In this document: positions 8,682-20,318 of the stretch, piece by piece
Position numbering within the stretch: position 1 is the stretch's first letter
Layout: each line of letters starts with the position of its first letter
NCBI RefSeq assembly: GCF_019448235.1
Contig: NZ_CP080409.1
Span: 496,001-560,000, forward strand
Direction: 5' to 3'
Source of the DNA: Nocardioides panacisoli
Lineage (GTDB): Bacteria > Actinomycetota > Actinomycetes > Propionibacteriales > Nocardioidaceae
DNA: 64,000 bases
The notes under the pieces: model-generated
What the model was told of the DNA's origin: nothing
Database searches by the model: none
Seen by the model: only the letters and a program-made list of their open reading frames with translations
Translations under genes and position numbers: made by a program

Positions 8682-9821
8682 ATGGAGTGGCTCTACCTCG
8701 TCATCGGTCTCGCCGTCCTCGGTGTCCTGGTCCTCGCCGGGTTCGTCACCACGCGGACGCGTCGTACGCCGCCCGCGTCGGGCGGGGACACCCTCGCGCC
8801 GCCGCGCGAGGACACGGCGCCGACCGGCACCGACACTGCTGCACCCGAGGCCCCGGAGGTCGCCGAGGCCCCGGCGCCGACGCCGACGCTGGAGCAGCCC
8901 GAACGCCCCGCGTCGCGGCTGGTGCGCCTGCGCCAGCGACTGGCGGGCCAGGGCACGCTCGGTCAGGGCCTGCTCGGCCTCCTCAGCCGCGACCGGCTCG
9001 ACGAGGACACCTGGGAGGACATCGAGGACCTCCTCATCGGCGCCGACATCGGCGTCGGCCCCACCCAGGAGCTGGTCGAGCGCCTGCGCACGCGGCTGCG
9101 GGTCGAGGGGGGCGAGGCCGCCGACGCCAGGGCCGTACTCCGCGAGGAGCTGATCAACCTCATCGGTCCTGACGAGGATCGTGCGCTCCGGGTCTCCGGT
9201 GAGGGCGAGCAGCCCGGCGTGGTGATGATGGTCGGCGTCAACGGCACCGGCAAGACCACCACCGTCGGCAAGCTCGGCCGCATCCTCGTCGCCGAGGACC
9301 GCACGGCACTCCTCGCGGCGGCCGACACCTTCCGCGCCGCCGCTGCCGACCAGCTCGAGACCTGGGGGGAGCGTGTGGGGCTCGAGGTCGTCCGTGGCCC
9401 CGAGGGCGGTGACCCGGCCTCGGTGGCGTTCGACGCGGTGCAGCGCGGGACCTCCGCCGGCGTGGACACCGTCGTCGTCGACACGGCGGGACGCCTGCAG
9501 AACAAGCAGGACCTCATGGACGAGCTCGGCAAGGTCAAGCGCGTCATCGAGAAGCAGGTGCCCGTCACCGAGGTGCTGCTGGTGCTCGATGCCACCACGG
9601 GCCAGAACGGCATGATCCAGGCCAAGGTCTTCTCCGAGGTCGTCGACGTCAGCGGCATCGTGCTGACCAAGCTGGACGGCTCCGCCAAGGGCGGCATCGT
9701 GGTCGCGGTCCAGCGCGAGCTCGGGGTCCCCGTGAAGCTCGTCGGCCTGGGCGAGGGGCCCGACGACCTCGCTCCGTTCGACCCCGGCGCCTTCGTCGAC
9801 GCCCTGCTCGGCGGCTCCTGA
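8682..9821 (+). CDS. ftsY: Signal recognition particle receptor FtsY
   Basis: Receptor that docks SRP-ribosome complexes at the membrane and works with Ffh. The 379 residues comprise an N-terminal membrane anchor (4-22), an acidic and proline-rich linker (about 30-85), and an NG GTPase domain with GVNGTGKTTT near 185, DTFRAAAADQL, DTAGRL near 267 and TKLDGSAKGG near 328. The N-terminal transmembrane anchor is typical of actinobacterial FtsY. ATG start. Confidence 0.97.
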   Translation: MEWLYLVIGLAVLGVLVLAGFVTTRTRRTPPASGGDTLAPPREDTAPTGTDTAAPEAPEVAEAPAPTPTLEQPERPASRLVRLRQRLAGQGTLGQGLLGLLSRDRLDEDTWEDIEDLLIGADIGVGPTQELVERLRTRLRVEGGEAADARAVLREELINLIGPDEDRALRVSGEGEQPGVVMMVGVNGTGKTTTVGKLGRILVAEDRTALLAAADTFRAAAADQLETWGERVGLEVVRGPEGGDPASVAFDAVQRGTSAGVDTVVVDTAGRLQNKQDLMDELGKVKRVIEKQVPVTEVLLVLDATTGQNGMIQAKVFSEVVDVSGIVLTKLDGSAKGGIVVAVQRELGVPVKLVGLGEGPDDLAPFDPGAFVDALLGGS

Positions 9822-9849
9822 GGAGGCTCCGGCGGCGGCCGGAGAACCT

Positions 9850-9887
9850 GTTACACGGCTGAAACATGCCACGCGGCGTCCGGAAAC
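9850..9887 (+). promoter_or_regulatory. GlnR-type operator upstream of amt-glnB-glnD
   Basis: GTTAC at 9850-9854, a 6-bp gap, GAAAC at 9861-9865, then GAAAC again at 9883-9887, exactly 22 bp after the first. This fits the Streptomyces GlnR box (gTnAc-n6-GaAAc repeated every 22 bp). The box ends 82 nt before the ATG at 9970. A matching element with the same offset precedes the second ammonium transporter. Assignment to GlnR rests on motif match only. Confidence 0.75.
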
Positions 9888-9969
9888 CTGCGGACCCGAA
9901 GGTGGGCGGTGATCCGGACGGGTGCCGCCTCGCGGCCCGTCACCCCGACCACGGTGAGGTCCGTTGCAG

Positions 9970-11660
<1,691 letters not shown>

Positions 11661-11676
11661 GCCGCGGGACTCCTGG

Positions 11677-13890
11677 GTGAGCGCCGCAGGACGGGCCGAG
11701 CGGACCGCCGCCGCCGACGAGCTCTGCACGCGTGCCTACGCCGACGCCGGCGCCCCCGACGTCGGCGTCGCGCTCATCGCGGTCGGCGGGTACGGCCGGG
11801 GCGAGCTCGCGCCGTACTCCGACCTCGACGTGGTGCTCGTCCACGACGAGGACGCCGAGCTGGGCGAGTGGGCCCAGGACCTCTGGTACCCGCTGTGGGA
11901 CTCCGGGGCCCGCCTGGACCACTCGGTGCGGACCATGACGGAGATGTCGGAGGTGGCGCGCACCGACCTGAAGGTCGCGTTCGGGCTGCTCGACATCCGT
12001 CACCTCGCCGGCGACCCGAACCTCACGCTGCGCCTGCGCACCGTCACCCTGGCGGCGTGGCGGCACCGGGCCCGTGAACGGGTGCCGGCACTGCACGACC
12101 TGGTCCGGTCCCGCCACCGGTTGATCGGCGAGATCGCCCACGCCGCCGTCCCCGACCTCAAGGAGGGGGAGGGGGGACTGCGCGACGCGGGTGTCCTGAA
12201 GGGGCTCGGCGCGACCTGGCTGGTCGACGTGCCCGTTGCCGACATCGAGCGGTGCCGCCAGCAGCTGCTCGACGTCCGCGACGTACTCCACGAGTCGGCC
12301 GGACGCGCGACCGACCGCGTCGCGCCGGAGCACTGGGCACCGGTCGCGGAGGGACTCGACCTCGCCGACGACCGCGCCGCCCAGCGTCACGTGCGACTCC
12401 TCGGACGGCGCATCTCCCACCTCTCGCGCCTGGTGTGGCGGCGTGCCGACGACGCGGTCACGCGGCGTCCCGCCGGTCGACCGCGACGCCCACGGCTCGA
12501 ACCGGTCGCCCGCGGCGTGGCGGTGTCCCGGGGGGAGATCGTGCTGGACCGCAGCGCCCGTCCCACACAGGACCCCGCGCTGCTGCTGCGGGCCGCCGCT
12601 GCAGCCGCCGAGCGCGACCTCGTGCTGGCGCCACCGACGGCCGCCCGCCTCGTGCGGGAGGGTGCGCCGCTCGGGGATCCCTGGCCGGAGGAGGCACGCG
12701 ACCTGATGGTGCGGCTGCTGGCCGCCGGTCCCGGGCTGCTGCCGGTCTGGGAGACGCTGGAGGAGACTGGCGCGCTGGCACAGGTGCTCCCGGAGTGGGA
12801 GCGCATCCGGCTGCTGCCGCACGCCTCGGAGATCCATCGCTTCACCGTGGACCGCCACGTCATCGAGACCTGCGTCGAGGCCTCGGCCCTCATCCGCGGC
12901 GTCTCGCGGCCCGACGTACTGCTGGTGGCGGCCCTCCTCCACGACATCGGCAAGGGCGGGCTCACCGAGCACAGCGTCGCGGGGGAGCCGATCGCGCGCG
13001 ACGTCGCCACCCGGATGGGGTTCGCCGAGGAGGAGGTCGCGTTGATCGCGCAGCTGGTGCGCTGGCACCTCCTGCTCGCCCGCACCGCGACCACCCGTGA
13101 CCTGGAGGACCCGGCCACCATCGCGACCCTGACCGACCGCGTCGCGACCGGCGAGGCGCTCGACCTGCTCACCGCGCTCACCGAGGCCGACGCGAAGGCG
13201 ACGGCGCCCCAGGCCTGGACGGCTTGGCGTGCCGGCCTGGTCCACAACCTCGCGCAGCGCGCCCAGGCCTCGCTGGCCCACGGCGCGGTGCCGCCGGCGA
13301 TGCTCACCGACGAGGTGGCGGTCCCCGACGAGGTGCACGGCGGCGGCACGAGCTTCACCGTGGAGGACGTGGCCGACGGTGCGCGCGTCACCGTGGTGGC
13401 CCCGGACCGGGTCGGGCTGCTCGCCGACATCGCCGCCACGTTCGCACTGCAGCGGATCCCGGTCCGTGCCGCGCGCGTCTGGTCACAGGGGGAGTACGGC
13501 GTCTCGGTGTGGGACGTCGCCGACGACCAGCTGACCGCGGGGGTGCTCCGCGGCCGGCACGACGCGGTGGTGCACCGTCGCATCGACCCCGCGGAGCGCC
13601 TGTCCCCACGCCCCGACGCCAGTGGCCTCGCCCCGACGGTCGTGGTCCGCCCCGAGGCCAGTGACCACGCCACGGTCATCGAGGTGCGGGCGGGGGACCG
13701 GGTCGGCGTCGCCTACCTGGTGAGTGCGGCGCTCGCGGCCCTGGACATGACCGTCCGCTCCGCCCACGTCTCCACCCTCGGGCCGCAGGCGGTCGACGTG
13801 TTCTACGTCCAGGAGGTCGCGGCCGGTGCCCTCTCCGACACCCGTGCCGCGGACGCCGCCCACGCGGTGCGCGCCGCGCTCGCCGGCTGA
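11677..13890 (+). CDS. glnD: PII nucleotidyltransferase / nucleotidyl-removing enzyme GlnD
   Basis: Modifies and de-modifies PII according to glutamine. Domains in order: nucleotidyltransferase (GGYGRGELAPYSDLD at about 37-51, with the two catalytic aspartates), the GlnD helical domain, an HD phosphohydrolase (LLHDIGKGG near 420), and two ACT domains at the C-terminus for glutamine sensing. GTG 11677 was chosen because it lies just after the PII stop; the open frame begins earlier inside glnB but in the wrong context. Length is 737 residues. Adenylylation rather than uridylylation of PII is expected from studied actinobacteria. Confidence 0.93.
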   Translation: MSAAGRAERTAAADELCTRAYADAGAPDVGVALIAVGGYGRGELAPYSDLDVVLVHDEDAELGEWAQDLWYPLWDSGARLDHSVRTMTEMSEVARTDLKVAFGLLDIRHLAGDPNLTLRLRTVTLAAWRHRARERVPALHDLVRSRHRLIGEIAHAAVPDLKEGEGGLRDAGVLKGLGATWLVDVPVADIERCRQQLLDVRDVLHESAGRATDRVAPEHWAPVAEGLDLADDRAAQRHVRLLGRRISHLSRLVWRRADDAVTRRPAGRPRRPRLEPVARGVAVSRGEIVLDRSARPTQDPALLLRAAAAAAERDLVLAPPTAARLVREGAPLGDPWPEEARDLMVRLLAAGPGLLPVWETLEETGALAQVLPEWERIRLLPHASEIHRFTVDRHVIETCVEASALIRGVSRPDVLLVAALLHDIGKGGLTEHSVAGEPIARDVATRMGFAEEEVALIAQLVRWHLLLARTATTRDLEDPATIATLTDRVATGEALDLLTALTEADAKATAPQAWTAWRAGLVHNLAQRAQASLAHGAVPPAMLTDEVAVPDEVHGGGTSFTVEDVADGARVTVVAPDRVGLLADIAATFALQRIPVRAARVWSQGEYGVSVWDVADDQLTAGVLRGRHDAVVHRRIDPAERLSPRPDASGLAPTVVVRPEASDHATVIEVRAGDRVGVAYLVSAALAALDMTVRSAHVSTLGPQAVDVFYVQEVAAGALSDTRAADAAHAVRAALAG

Positions 13891-13917
13891 CCGACGCGCC
13901 CCGCCGGGGCCGAGCAC

Positions 13918-13948
13918 GGCGCTGGCTGCGCACGAGGCAGCCGGCGCC
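13918..13948 (+). terminator. Terminator of the amt-glnB-glnD operon
   Basis: Twelve-base inverted repeat (13918-13929 with 13937-13948, one G-T pair) around a 7-nt loop, 27 bp after the glnD stop. No T run. It separates the nitrogen operon from ffh. Confidence 0.65.
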
Positions 13949-14008
13949 CGTAGACTCGAGCCCTGACCGACCGAGCCCTGGGCTCGCTGCCACCACGAGG
14001 GAAGTTTC

Positions 14009-15592
<1,584 letters not shown>

Positions 15593-15770
15593 TCGCGCAG
15601 CGGAGCGCGAGCTCGCGATGCTTGCAGGGTCGAGTATCCGTCGTGAGGAACGAGCGCCGGATGTATCGAGACCCGTGCCGCGTGGCGCGATCAGGTCGAG
15701 CAGCCCGCCCGGGTGAGCTTGCGAGCCCGGGACCGGGCGTGTCGAGACCACGTGAGTTGGGAGCCCGAAG
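15593..15770. repeat. Intergenic repeat-like region after ffh
   Basis: 178 bp without a gene. It holds short palindromic pieces: CCCGGG on both sides of GAGCTTGCGAG (15715-15725), plus two copies of a (T)TCGAGACC motif, near 15666 and 15751. GAGCTTGCGAG recurs at 48282-48292 beside cdsA, and CGTGTCGAGAC recurs at 24924-24934 in rnhB. This suggests members of a dispersed repeat family. It may also act as a terminator. Confidence 0.45.
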
Positions 15771-16139
15771 ATGACGAGCGTTCTGGTGGTCGATGGTGCC
15801 AACGTCGTCGGGGCGCGCCCCGACGGGTGGTGGAAGGACCGTGCGGGGGCGGCACAGCGCCTGCACGAGTCGCTGCTGGTCGCGGACCTCGAGCACGACG
15901 TCGTCGTCCTGGTCCTCGAGGGGCAGGCCAAGGGCGGGGTCCGCGCCGGTAGGGACGCCCATGTGCGGACGGTGCACGCGCCGCGGGACGGTGACGCCAC
16001 GATCGTCGCGGAGGCGCGCAAGGCGGCCGACCGCGGCGACCGCGTGGTCGTGGTGACCGCCGATCGTGCCCTCGACGCCCGGTGCCACGGCGCCGGTGCC
16101 ACGACGGTCACGCCGTCGTGGTTGCTCGATCGCATCTGA
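15771..16139 (+). CDS. Small PIN/NYN-type nuclease-like protein
   Basis: A 122-residue protein starting VLVVDGANVVG, with Asp8 and Asn11 matching the first acidic motif of YacP/NYN nucleases. A later VVVVTADRALDARCHGAG segment resembles the second acidic motif. This pattern is used by single-domain RNases of the PIN-like fold. The activity is inferred, not shown. Fewer acidic residues are obvious than in full YacP proteins. ATG start; it stands between ffh and an amidohydrolase. Confidence 0.7.
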   Translation: MTSVLVVDGANVVGARPDGWWKDRAGAAQRLHESLLVADLEHDVVVLVLEGQAKGGVRAGRDAHVRTVHAPRDGDATIVAEARKAADRGDRVVVVTADRALDARCHGAGATTVTPSWLLDRI

Positions 16140-16263
16140 GGGTCCCCGGTCTCGACGAGCCGGTCGCCGCCCCCCGCGGGCTCGCGCCGGCGCGGCTGCT
16201 CGACCTCCTCGCCGGACGCGCGTCACGCGAGCGTGGCGCGCTCGGCTCGGATACCGTCGGCCC

Positions 16264-17340
16264 ATGACGCCACTTCGTTTCTCCGGACCGGTGTTGCCCG
16301 ATGGTGAGCCCCGTGAGGTGTACGTCGTCAACGGGTACATCACCTACGAGCGCCCCGCTGGTGCGGAGACCCACGCCGAGGGCTGGATCGTCCCGGGCCT
16401 GGTCGACGCCCACAACCACCTGGGCCTGGAGGACGGCGGTGCTGTCGAGGATCCGGCCGAGGTGGAGGCCCAGGCCGTCGCCGACCGCGACACCGGCGTA
16501 CTGCTGACCCGCGACTGCGGGTCCCCGGTCGACACGCGTTGGACGCAGGCGCGCGAGGACCTGCCGCGGCTGATCCGGTGCGGGCGGCACGTGGCCCGCA
16601 CCAAGCGCTACCTCCGCAACTACGGCGTCGAGGTCGAGCCCGAGGACCTGGACGCCACCGTGGCCGAGCAGGCCGATTCCGGCGACGGGTGGGTCAAGCT
16701 CGTGGGGGACTGGATCTCGCGTGAGGAGGGGGACCTCGCGCCGTCCTTCCCCGCCGAGGCGGCGGCCAGCGCCGTGGCGACCGCGCACGCGCGGGGCGCC
16801 AAGGTCACCGCACACTGCTTCGGCAGCGAGTCGCTCTCTCCGCTGCTCGACGCCGGCATCGACTGCATCGAGCACGGCACCGGCCTCACCGAGGCGCACA
16901 TCGAGCAGATGGTGTCCCAGGGGGTCGCGCTGGTGCCAACGGTGCAGCAGACCGACAAGTTCACCGAGTACGTCGAGGCGGGGCGCGAGAAGTTCCCCGA
17001 CTACGCCGCCACGATGGAGCGACTCCACCGCCAGCGGCGCGACGTCCTCATGGCCGCCCACGAGGCCGGCGTCCCGCTCTACGTCGGCAGTGACGGCGGC
17101 GGCTCGGCCCGCCACGGCTGCCTCCACGAGGAGATCCGCGCGATGGTCGACATGGGCCTGACGCCGGAGTACGTCCTCGGTGCCGCCTCCTGGCTGGGCC
17201 GCGCGTGGCTGGGCTGGAACGCCGGACTGGAGGAGGGCGACCCGGCCGACTTCGTGGTCTACCCCCGCAACCCGCTGGAGGACCTGTCGGTCCTGGCCGA
17301 CCCGTCGTACGTCGTCCTGCGCGGCCGAGTGGTCGCCTGA
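16264..17340 (+). CDS. Amidohydrolase-family metal-dependent hydrolase
   Basis: A 358-residue TIM-barrel amidohydrolase. The metal-binding motif DAHNH is at about residues 49-53 (an HxH with Asn between), with later His in TAHCFGS, IEHGTG and the Asp in VGSDGGG. Substrate is unknown; the closest described members act on cyclic amides or dipeptides. The real start is ATG 16264, because an N-terminal frame extension back to 16066 covers the end of the previous gene. An amidohydrolase near ffh is also seen in mycobacteria. Confidence 0.88.
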   Translation: MTPLRFSGPVLPDGEPREVYVVNGYITYERPAGAETHAEGWIVPGLVDAHNHLGLEDGGAVEDPAEVEAQAVADRDTGVLLTRDCGSPVDTRWTQAREDLPRLIRCGRHVARTKRYLRNYGVEVEPEDLDATVAEQADSGDGWVKLVGDWISREEGDLAPSFPAEAAASAVATAHARGAKVTAHCFGSESLSPLLDAGIDCIEHGTGLTEAHIEQMVSQGVALVPTVQQTDKFTEYVEAGREKFPDYAATMERLHRQRRDVLMAAHEAGVPLYVGSDGGGSARHGCLHEEIRAMVDMGLTPEYVLGAASWLGRAWLGWNAGLEEGDPADFVVYPRNPLEDLSVLADPSYVVLRGRVVA

Positions 17341-17353
17341 GGCCCTCCGGGGG

Positions 17354-17896
17354 TCAGGTGCGGCTGCGCCGGACCAGGGTGACCACCAGCAGCACCAGGC
17401 CGCCGAGCCCCAGCGCGATGCCGATGCCGCAGGAGAGCAGCATCGCGACGATCACGGTGGCGACGCCGGGCAGGGCGCTGATCCGGACCTCGGTCCCCGG
17501 GACGGGGGAGTCGCAGGTCAGGACCACGTCGCCGGCGCCGGTGCCGAATCGGTTGCTCGCCCGCCACTCGTTGACCGTGTACTCACCACCGGGTCGCTCG
17601 AAGCGGACGGCGTCACCGTCGGCGTCCACGGCGGTGCAGGTGGCGGGCTCGCCCTCGCGCAGCCACAGGCCGCGCTCCTCACCGGCGGGCAACGACACCA
17701 CGTGCTCGCGGCCGTCGGCCGCGACGACGGCGTCGGCGTCGAAGAGGGGCTTCCAGGTCGCGACCATCCCGACCACCAGCACCACGACGCCGAGCACCAT
17801 GAGGAGGACGCCCAGCCACACCCCGCGCAGGCCGGGACGCGGGCGAGCAGGCCGGGGCGGCGGTGGCGGAGCGTCGTGGGCTGGGGGCTGGCTCAT
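17354..17896 (-). CDS. Two-pass membrane protein of unknown function
   Basis: A 180-residue protein. A proline-rich N-terminus is followed by a membrane segment at about 29-50 (VWLGVLLMVLGVVVLVVGMV), a roughly 100-residue extracytoplasmic region with two cysteines, and a second membrane segment near the C-terminus ending in Arg-rich residues. The start is the ATG at 17896; a longer frame upstream runs into the rpsP leader and is unlikely. It converges with the amidohydrolase gene, 13 bp apart. No family was recognised. Confidence 0.7.
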   Translation of the reverse strand: MSQPPAHDAPPPPPRPARPRPGLRGVWLGVLLMVLGVVVLVVGMVATWKPLFDADAVVAADGREHVVSLPAGEERGLWLREGEPATCTAVDADGDAVRFERPGGEYTVNEWRASNRFGTGAGDVVLTCDSPVPGTEVRISALPGVATVIVAMLLSCGIGIALGLGGLVLLVVTLVRRSRT

Positions 17897-18094
17897 GGCC
17901 ACAGTCTGGCGCCATGCGGTGGTCACCGGCCCGATTTTCGACGCGTGCCGATCTCTGGCAGACTCTGCCGCTGAGTTCTGTGTCGGTCGGACCCTCTCAA
18001 CCGTCCGCCACAGCGCCCACCGATGTGACCAGCCGGTCCCCACTCCGGTCGGTTCACCTCCACCCACCACGATTTTCGAGGAGACACCACAAAC

Positions 18095-18631
18095 GTGGCC
18101 GTCAAGATTCGTCTCAAGCGCCTGGGCAAGGTCCGGGTGCCGCAGTACCGCATCGTCGTCGTCGACTCGCGCAAGAAGCGCGACGGCCAGGTGATCGAGG
18201 AGATCGGTCACTACCGCCCCAAGGAGGAGCCGTCGCACATCGACGTGCTCTCCGAGCGCGCGCAGTACTGGCTCGGTGTCGGCGCACAGCCGTCCGAGAC
18301 CGTGACCCGCATCCTGGAGCTCACCGGCGACTGGCAGAAGTTCAAGGGCATCGACGGCGCCGAGAGCACCGTGAAGTCCGCTGCTGCGCGGCGCGACAAG
18401 CTCGACATCTTCAACGAGGCCCTCAAGGAGGCCGAGAGCGAGCCCAAGGCCGAGGCCGTGACCGCTCCGAAGAAGAAGGACGAGCCGAAGGCCACCAAGA
18501 CCGAGCAGGAGCCCGCCGCCGAGACCGACGCCGAGAAGGCCGACACCGAGGTCGAGGCGAAGGTCGAGGACAAGGCCGCCGAGCCCGAGGTCGCTGACGA
18601 GCCGGTCGCCGAGGCCGAGGACAAGTCCTGA
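18095..18631 (+). CDS. rpsP: 30S ribosomal protein S16 with a long acidic/lysine tail
   Basis: S16 of the small ribosomal subunit. The conserved domain ([19 protein letters not shown] onward) covers residues 2-85. The remaining 90 residues are low-complexity, rich in Ala, Glu, Lys and Asp. Such tails are known in several actinobacteria, but the role is unclear. GTG start. The 198-bp leader upstream holds its promoter; I could not place -35/-10 with confidence. It overlaps khpA by one base (TGATG). Confidence 0.96.
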   Translation: MAVKIRLKRLGKVRVPQYRIVVVDSRKKRDGQVIEEIGHYRPKEEPSHIDVLSERAQYWLGVGAQPSETVTRILELTGDWQKFKGIDGAESTVKSAAARRDKLDIFNEALKEAESEPKAEAVTAPKKKDEPKATKTEQEPAAETDAEKADTEVEAKVEDKAAEPEVADEPVAEAEDKS

Positions 18632-18879
18632 TGCTCGCCGACGCGCTCGACCACCTGGTGCGGGGCATCGTCGACAACCCCGACGAGGTCACCGTGCGCG
18701 ACAAGCAGTTGCGCCGGGGGTCGCTGCTCGAGGTCCGGGTCCACCCCGACGACCTCGGCAAGGTGATCGGTCGCGGTGGCCGCACGGCCACCGCGTTCCG
18801 CACCGTCATCTCGGCGCTCGACGGCGGCAACAACGCCCGCATCGACTTCGTCGACGTCGACCGTCAGGGCCAGCGCTAG
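18631..18879 (+). CDS. khpA: KH-domain RNA-binding protein KhpA
   Basis: An 82-residue single KH domain protein. The GxxG RNA-binding loop is GRGG at residues 47-50 (KVIGRGGRTA). In other bacteria KhpA pairs with KhpB (EloR/Jag) to bind RNA and affect cell elongation. Encoded between rpsP and rimM, as usual, with ATG overlapping the rpsP stop by one base. Confidence 0.93.
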   Translation: MLADALDHLVRGIVDNPDEVTVRDKQLRRGSLLEVRVHPDDLGKVIGRGGRTATAFRTVISALDGGNNARIDFVDVDRQGQR

Positions 18880-18882
18880 GTC

Positions 18883-19440
18883 GTGAGCGACGGCGCCGAG
18901 CACCTCGAGGTCGTGGTCGCCCGGATCGGGAAACCCCACGGCATCCGCGGTGAGGTGACCGTCGAGGTGCGCACCGACGAGCCCGACCGCCGGCTCGCCG
19001 TCGGCGCTCGACTCGATGCCGCTGCCCCCCGTGACGGGGAGTTCGCCCACGCGACCCTCACCGTCACGGGGGCGCGGTGGCACCAGACCAGGTTGCTGCT
19101 CACCTTCGCCGAGATCGGCGACCGCACCGCCGCCGAGACAGCTCGCGGCGTGGTGCTCTCCGCGAGCGTCCCCGCAGCCGAGACGCCCCAGGACCCCGAC
19201 GAGTTCTACCTGCACGAGCTGGTCGGTCTCACCGTGCACGACACCGACGGCACCCGCCTGGGCGAGGTGACCGGGCTGCTGCAGGGTGCCCAGGACCTCC
19301 TCGAGGTGACCACCCCCGACCGTCGCCGCGCACTCGTGCCGTTCGTGGCGGCGCTGGTGCCCGAGGTCGACGTCGCCGGCGGTCGGCTCGTGGTCGCGGA
19401 CCGGCCGGGACTGGTGTCCCGGTTCGAGGACGACCAGTGA
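18883..19440 (+). CDS. rimM: 16S rRNA processing protein RimM
   Basis: Chaperone for 30S head assembly that binds S19. It has an N-terminal RimM domain with [14 protein letters not shown] near residues 12-25 and a C-terminal PRC-barrel ([13 protein letters not shown] onward, about 106-175). The length of 185 residues is normal. GTG start, 3 bp after khpA; the stop overlaps the trmD start (GTGA). Confidence 0.95.
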   Translation: MSDGAEHLEVVVARIGKPHGIRGEVTVEVRTDEPDRRLAVGARLDAAAPRDGEFAHATLTVTGARWHQTRLLLTFAEIGDRTAAETARGVVLSASVPAAETPQDPDEFYLHELVGLTVHDTDGTRLGEVTGLLQGAQDLLEVTTPDRRRALVPFVAALVPEVDVAGGRLVVADRPGLVSRFEDDQ

Positions 19441-20123
19441 GACTCGACTACGTCACGATCTTTCCCGACTACCTCGCCCCGCTGCAGCTGAGCCTGCCGG
19501 GACGCGCGGTCGCCGGCGGCCTGCTGGAGGTCGCGGTCCACGACCTGCGCGACTGGACCCACGACCGCCATCGCACGGTCGACGACACTCCCTACGGCGG
19601 TGGCGCCGGCATGGTCATGAAGCCCGAGCCGTGGGGCGAGGCGCTCGATGACCTCGCGATCGCGGAGCAGGACACGATCGTCTTCCCGACGCCGGCCGGC
19701 GAGCGTTTCGACCAGCGCAAGGCGGAGGAACTCTCGGCCCGTCCCCGCCTGGTCTTCGCCTGCGGCCGCTACGAGGGCATCGACCAGCGCGTGGTGGAGC
19801 ATGCCCGCGAGATCGCCCACGTCGAGGAGCTGTCGCTGGGTGACTACGTCCTCAACGGCGGCGAGGTCGCGGCGCTGGCCATGACCGAGGCGGTGGTGCG
19901 GCTGCTGCCCGGCTTCATGGGCAACGCCGACTCGTTGGTGGAGGAGTCCCACGCGACCGGCCTCCTGGAGTACCCCACCTACACCAAGCCGGCCACCTGG
20001 CGGGGTCGCGACGTCCCCGAGGTGCTGCTCTCCGGTGACCACGGCCGCATCGCGCAGTGGCGCACCGACCAGGCGCGACGGCGTACCGCCGAGCGGCGCC
20101 CGGACCTGCTGCCGCCGGACTAG
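19437..20123 (+). CDS. trmD: tRNA (guanine37-N1)-methyltransferase TrmD
   Basis: SPOUT-class methyltransferase that makes m1G37 in tRNAs reading CNN codons and prevents frameshifting. Conserved pieces: [11 protein letters not shown] at the start, [23 protein letters not shown] and [11 protein letters not shown], the last two forming the trefoil-knot cofactor site. The length is 228 residues. GTG 19437 overlaps the rimM stop by four bases; the much longer frame from 19077 is a shadow of rimM. Confidence 0.96.
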   Translation: MRLDYVTIFPDYLAPLQLSLPGRAVAGGLLEVAVHDLRDWTHDRHRTVDDTPYGGGAGMVMKPEPWGEALDDLAIAEQDTIVFPTPAGERFDQRKAEELSARPRLVFACGRYEGIDQRVVEHAREIAHVEELSLGDYVLNGGEVAALAMTEAVVRLLPGFMGNADSLVEESHATGLLEYPTYTKPATWRGRDVPEVLLSGDHGRIAQWRTDQARRRTAERRPDLLPPD

Positions 20124-20198
20124 TCCACCGGCACCGCTGCGCCGCACTCCCGCCATCTGGACGCGGGAGCACGAGATCGAAACACGAACCGGCCACCT

Positions 20199-20236
20199 GT
20201 TACCTGGCCGAAACCTCACGAGGGGCTGCCCGCAAC
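20199..20236 (+). promoter_or_regulatory. GlnR-type operator upstream of the second amt
   Basis: GTTAC at 20199-20203, 6 bp, GAAAC at 20210-20214, then GCAAC at 20232-20236, 22 bp after GAAAC. It has the same architecture as 9850-9887, with one mismatch in the third half site. It ends 82 nt before the ATG at 20319, identical to the first gene's offset. An extra GAAAC lies at 20179-20183. Region 20124-20318 has no gene. Confidence 0.72.
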
Positions 20237-20318
20237 ACCTCGACAGCAAGATCTCGGTCGAACGTGATGGCCGCAGTGCCGCGGCCCGCGACCCAACTCC
20301 CGAGCAAATGAGGTACGT

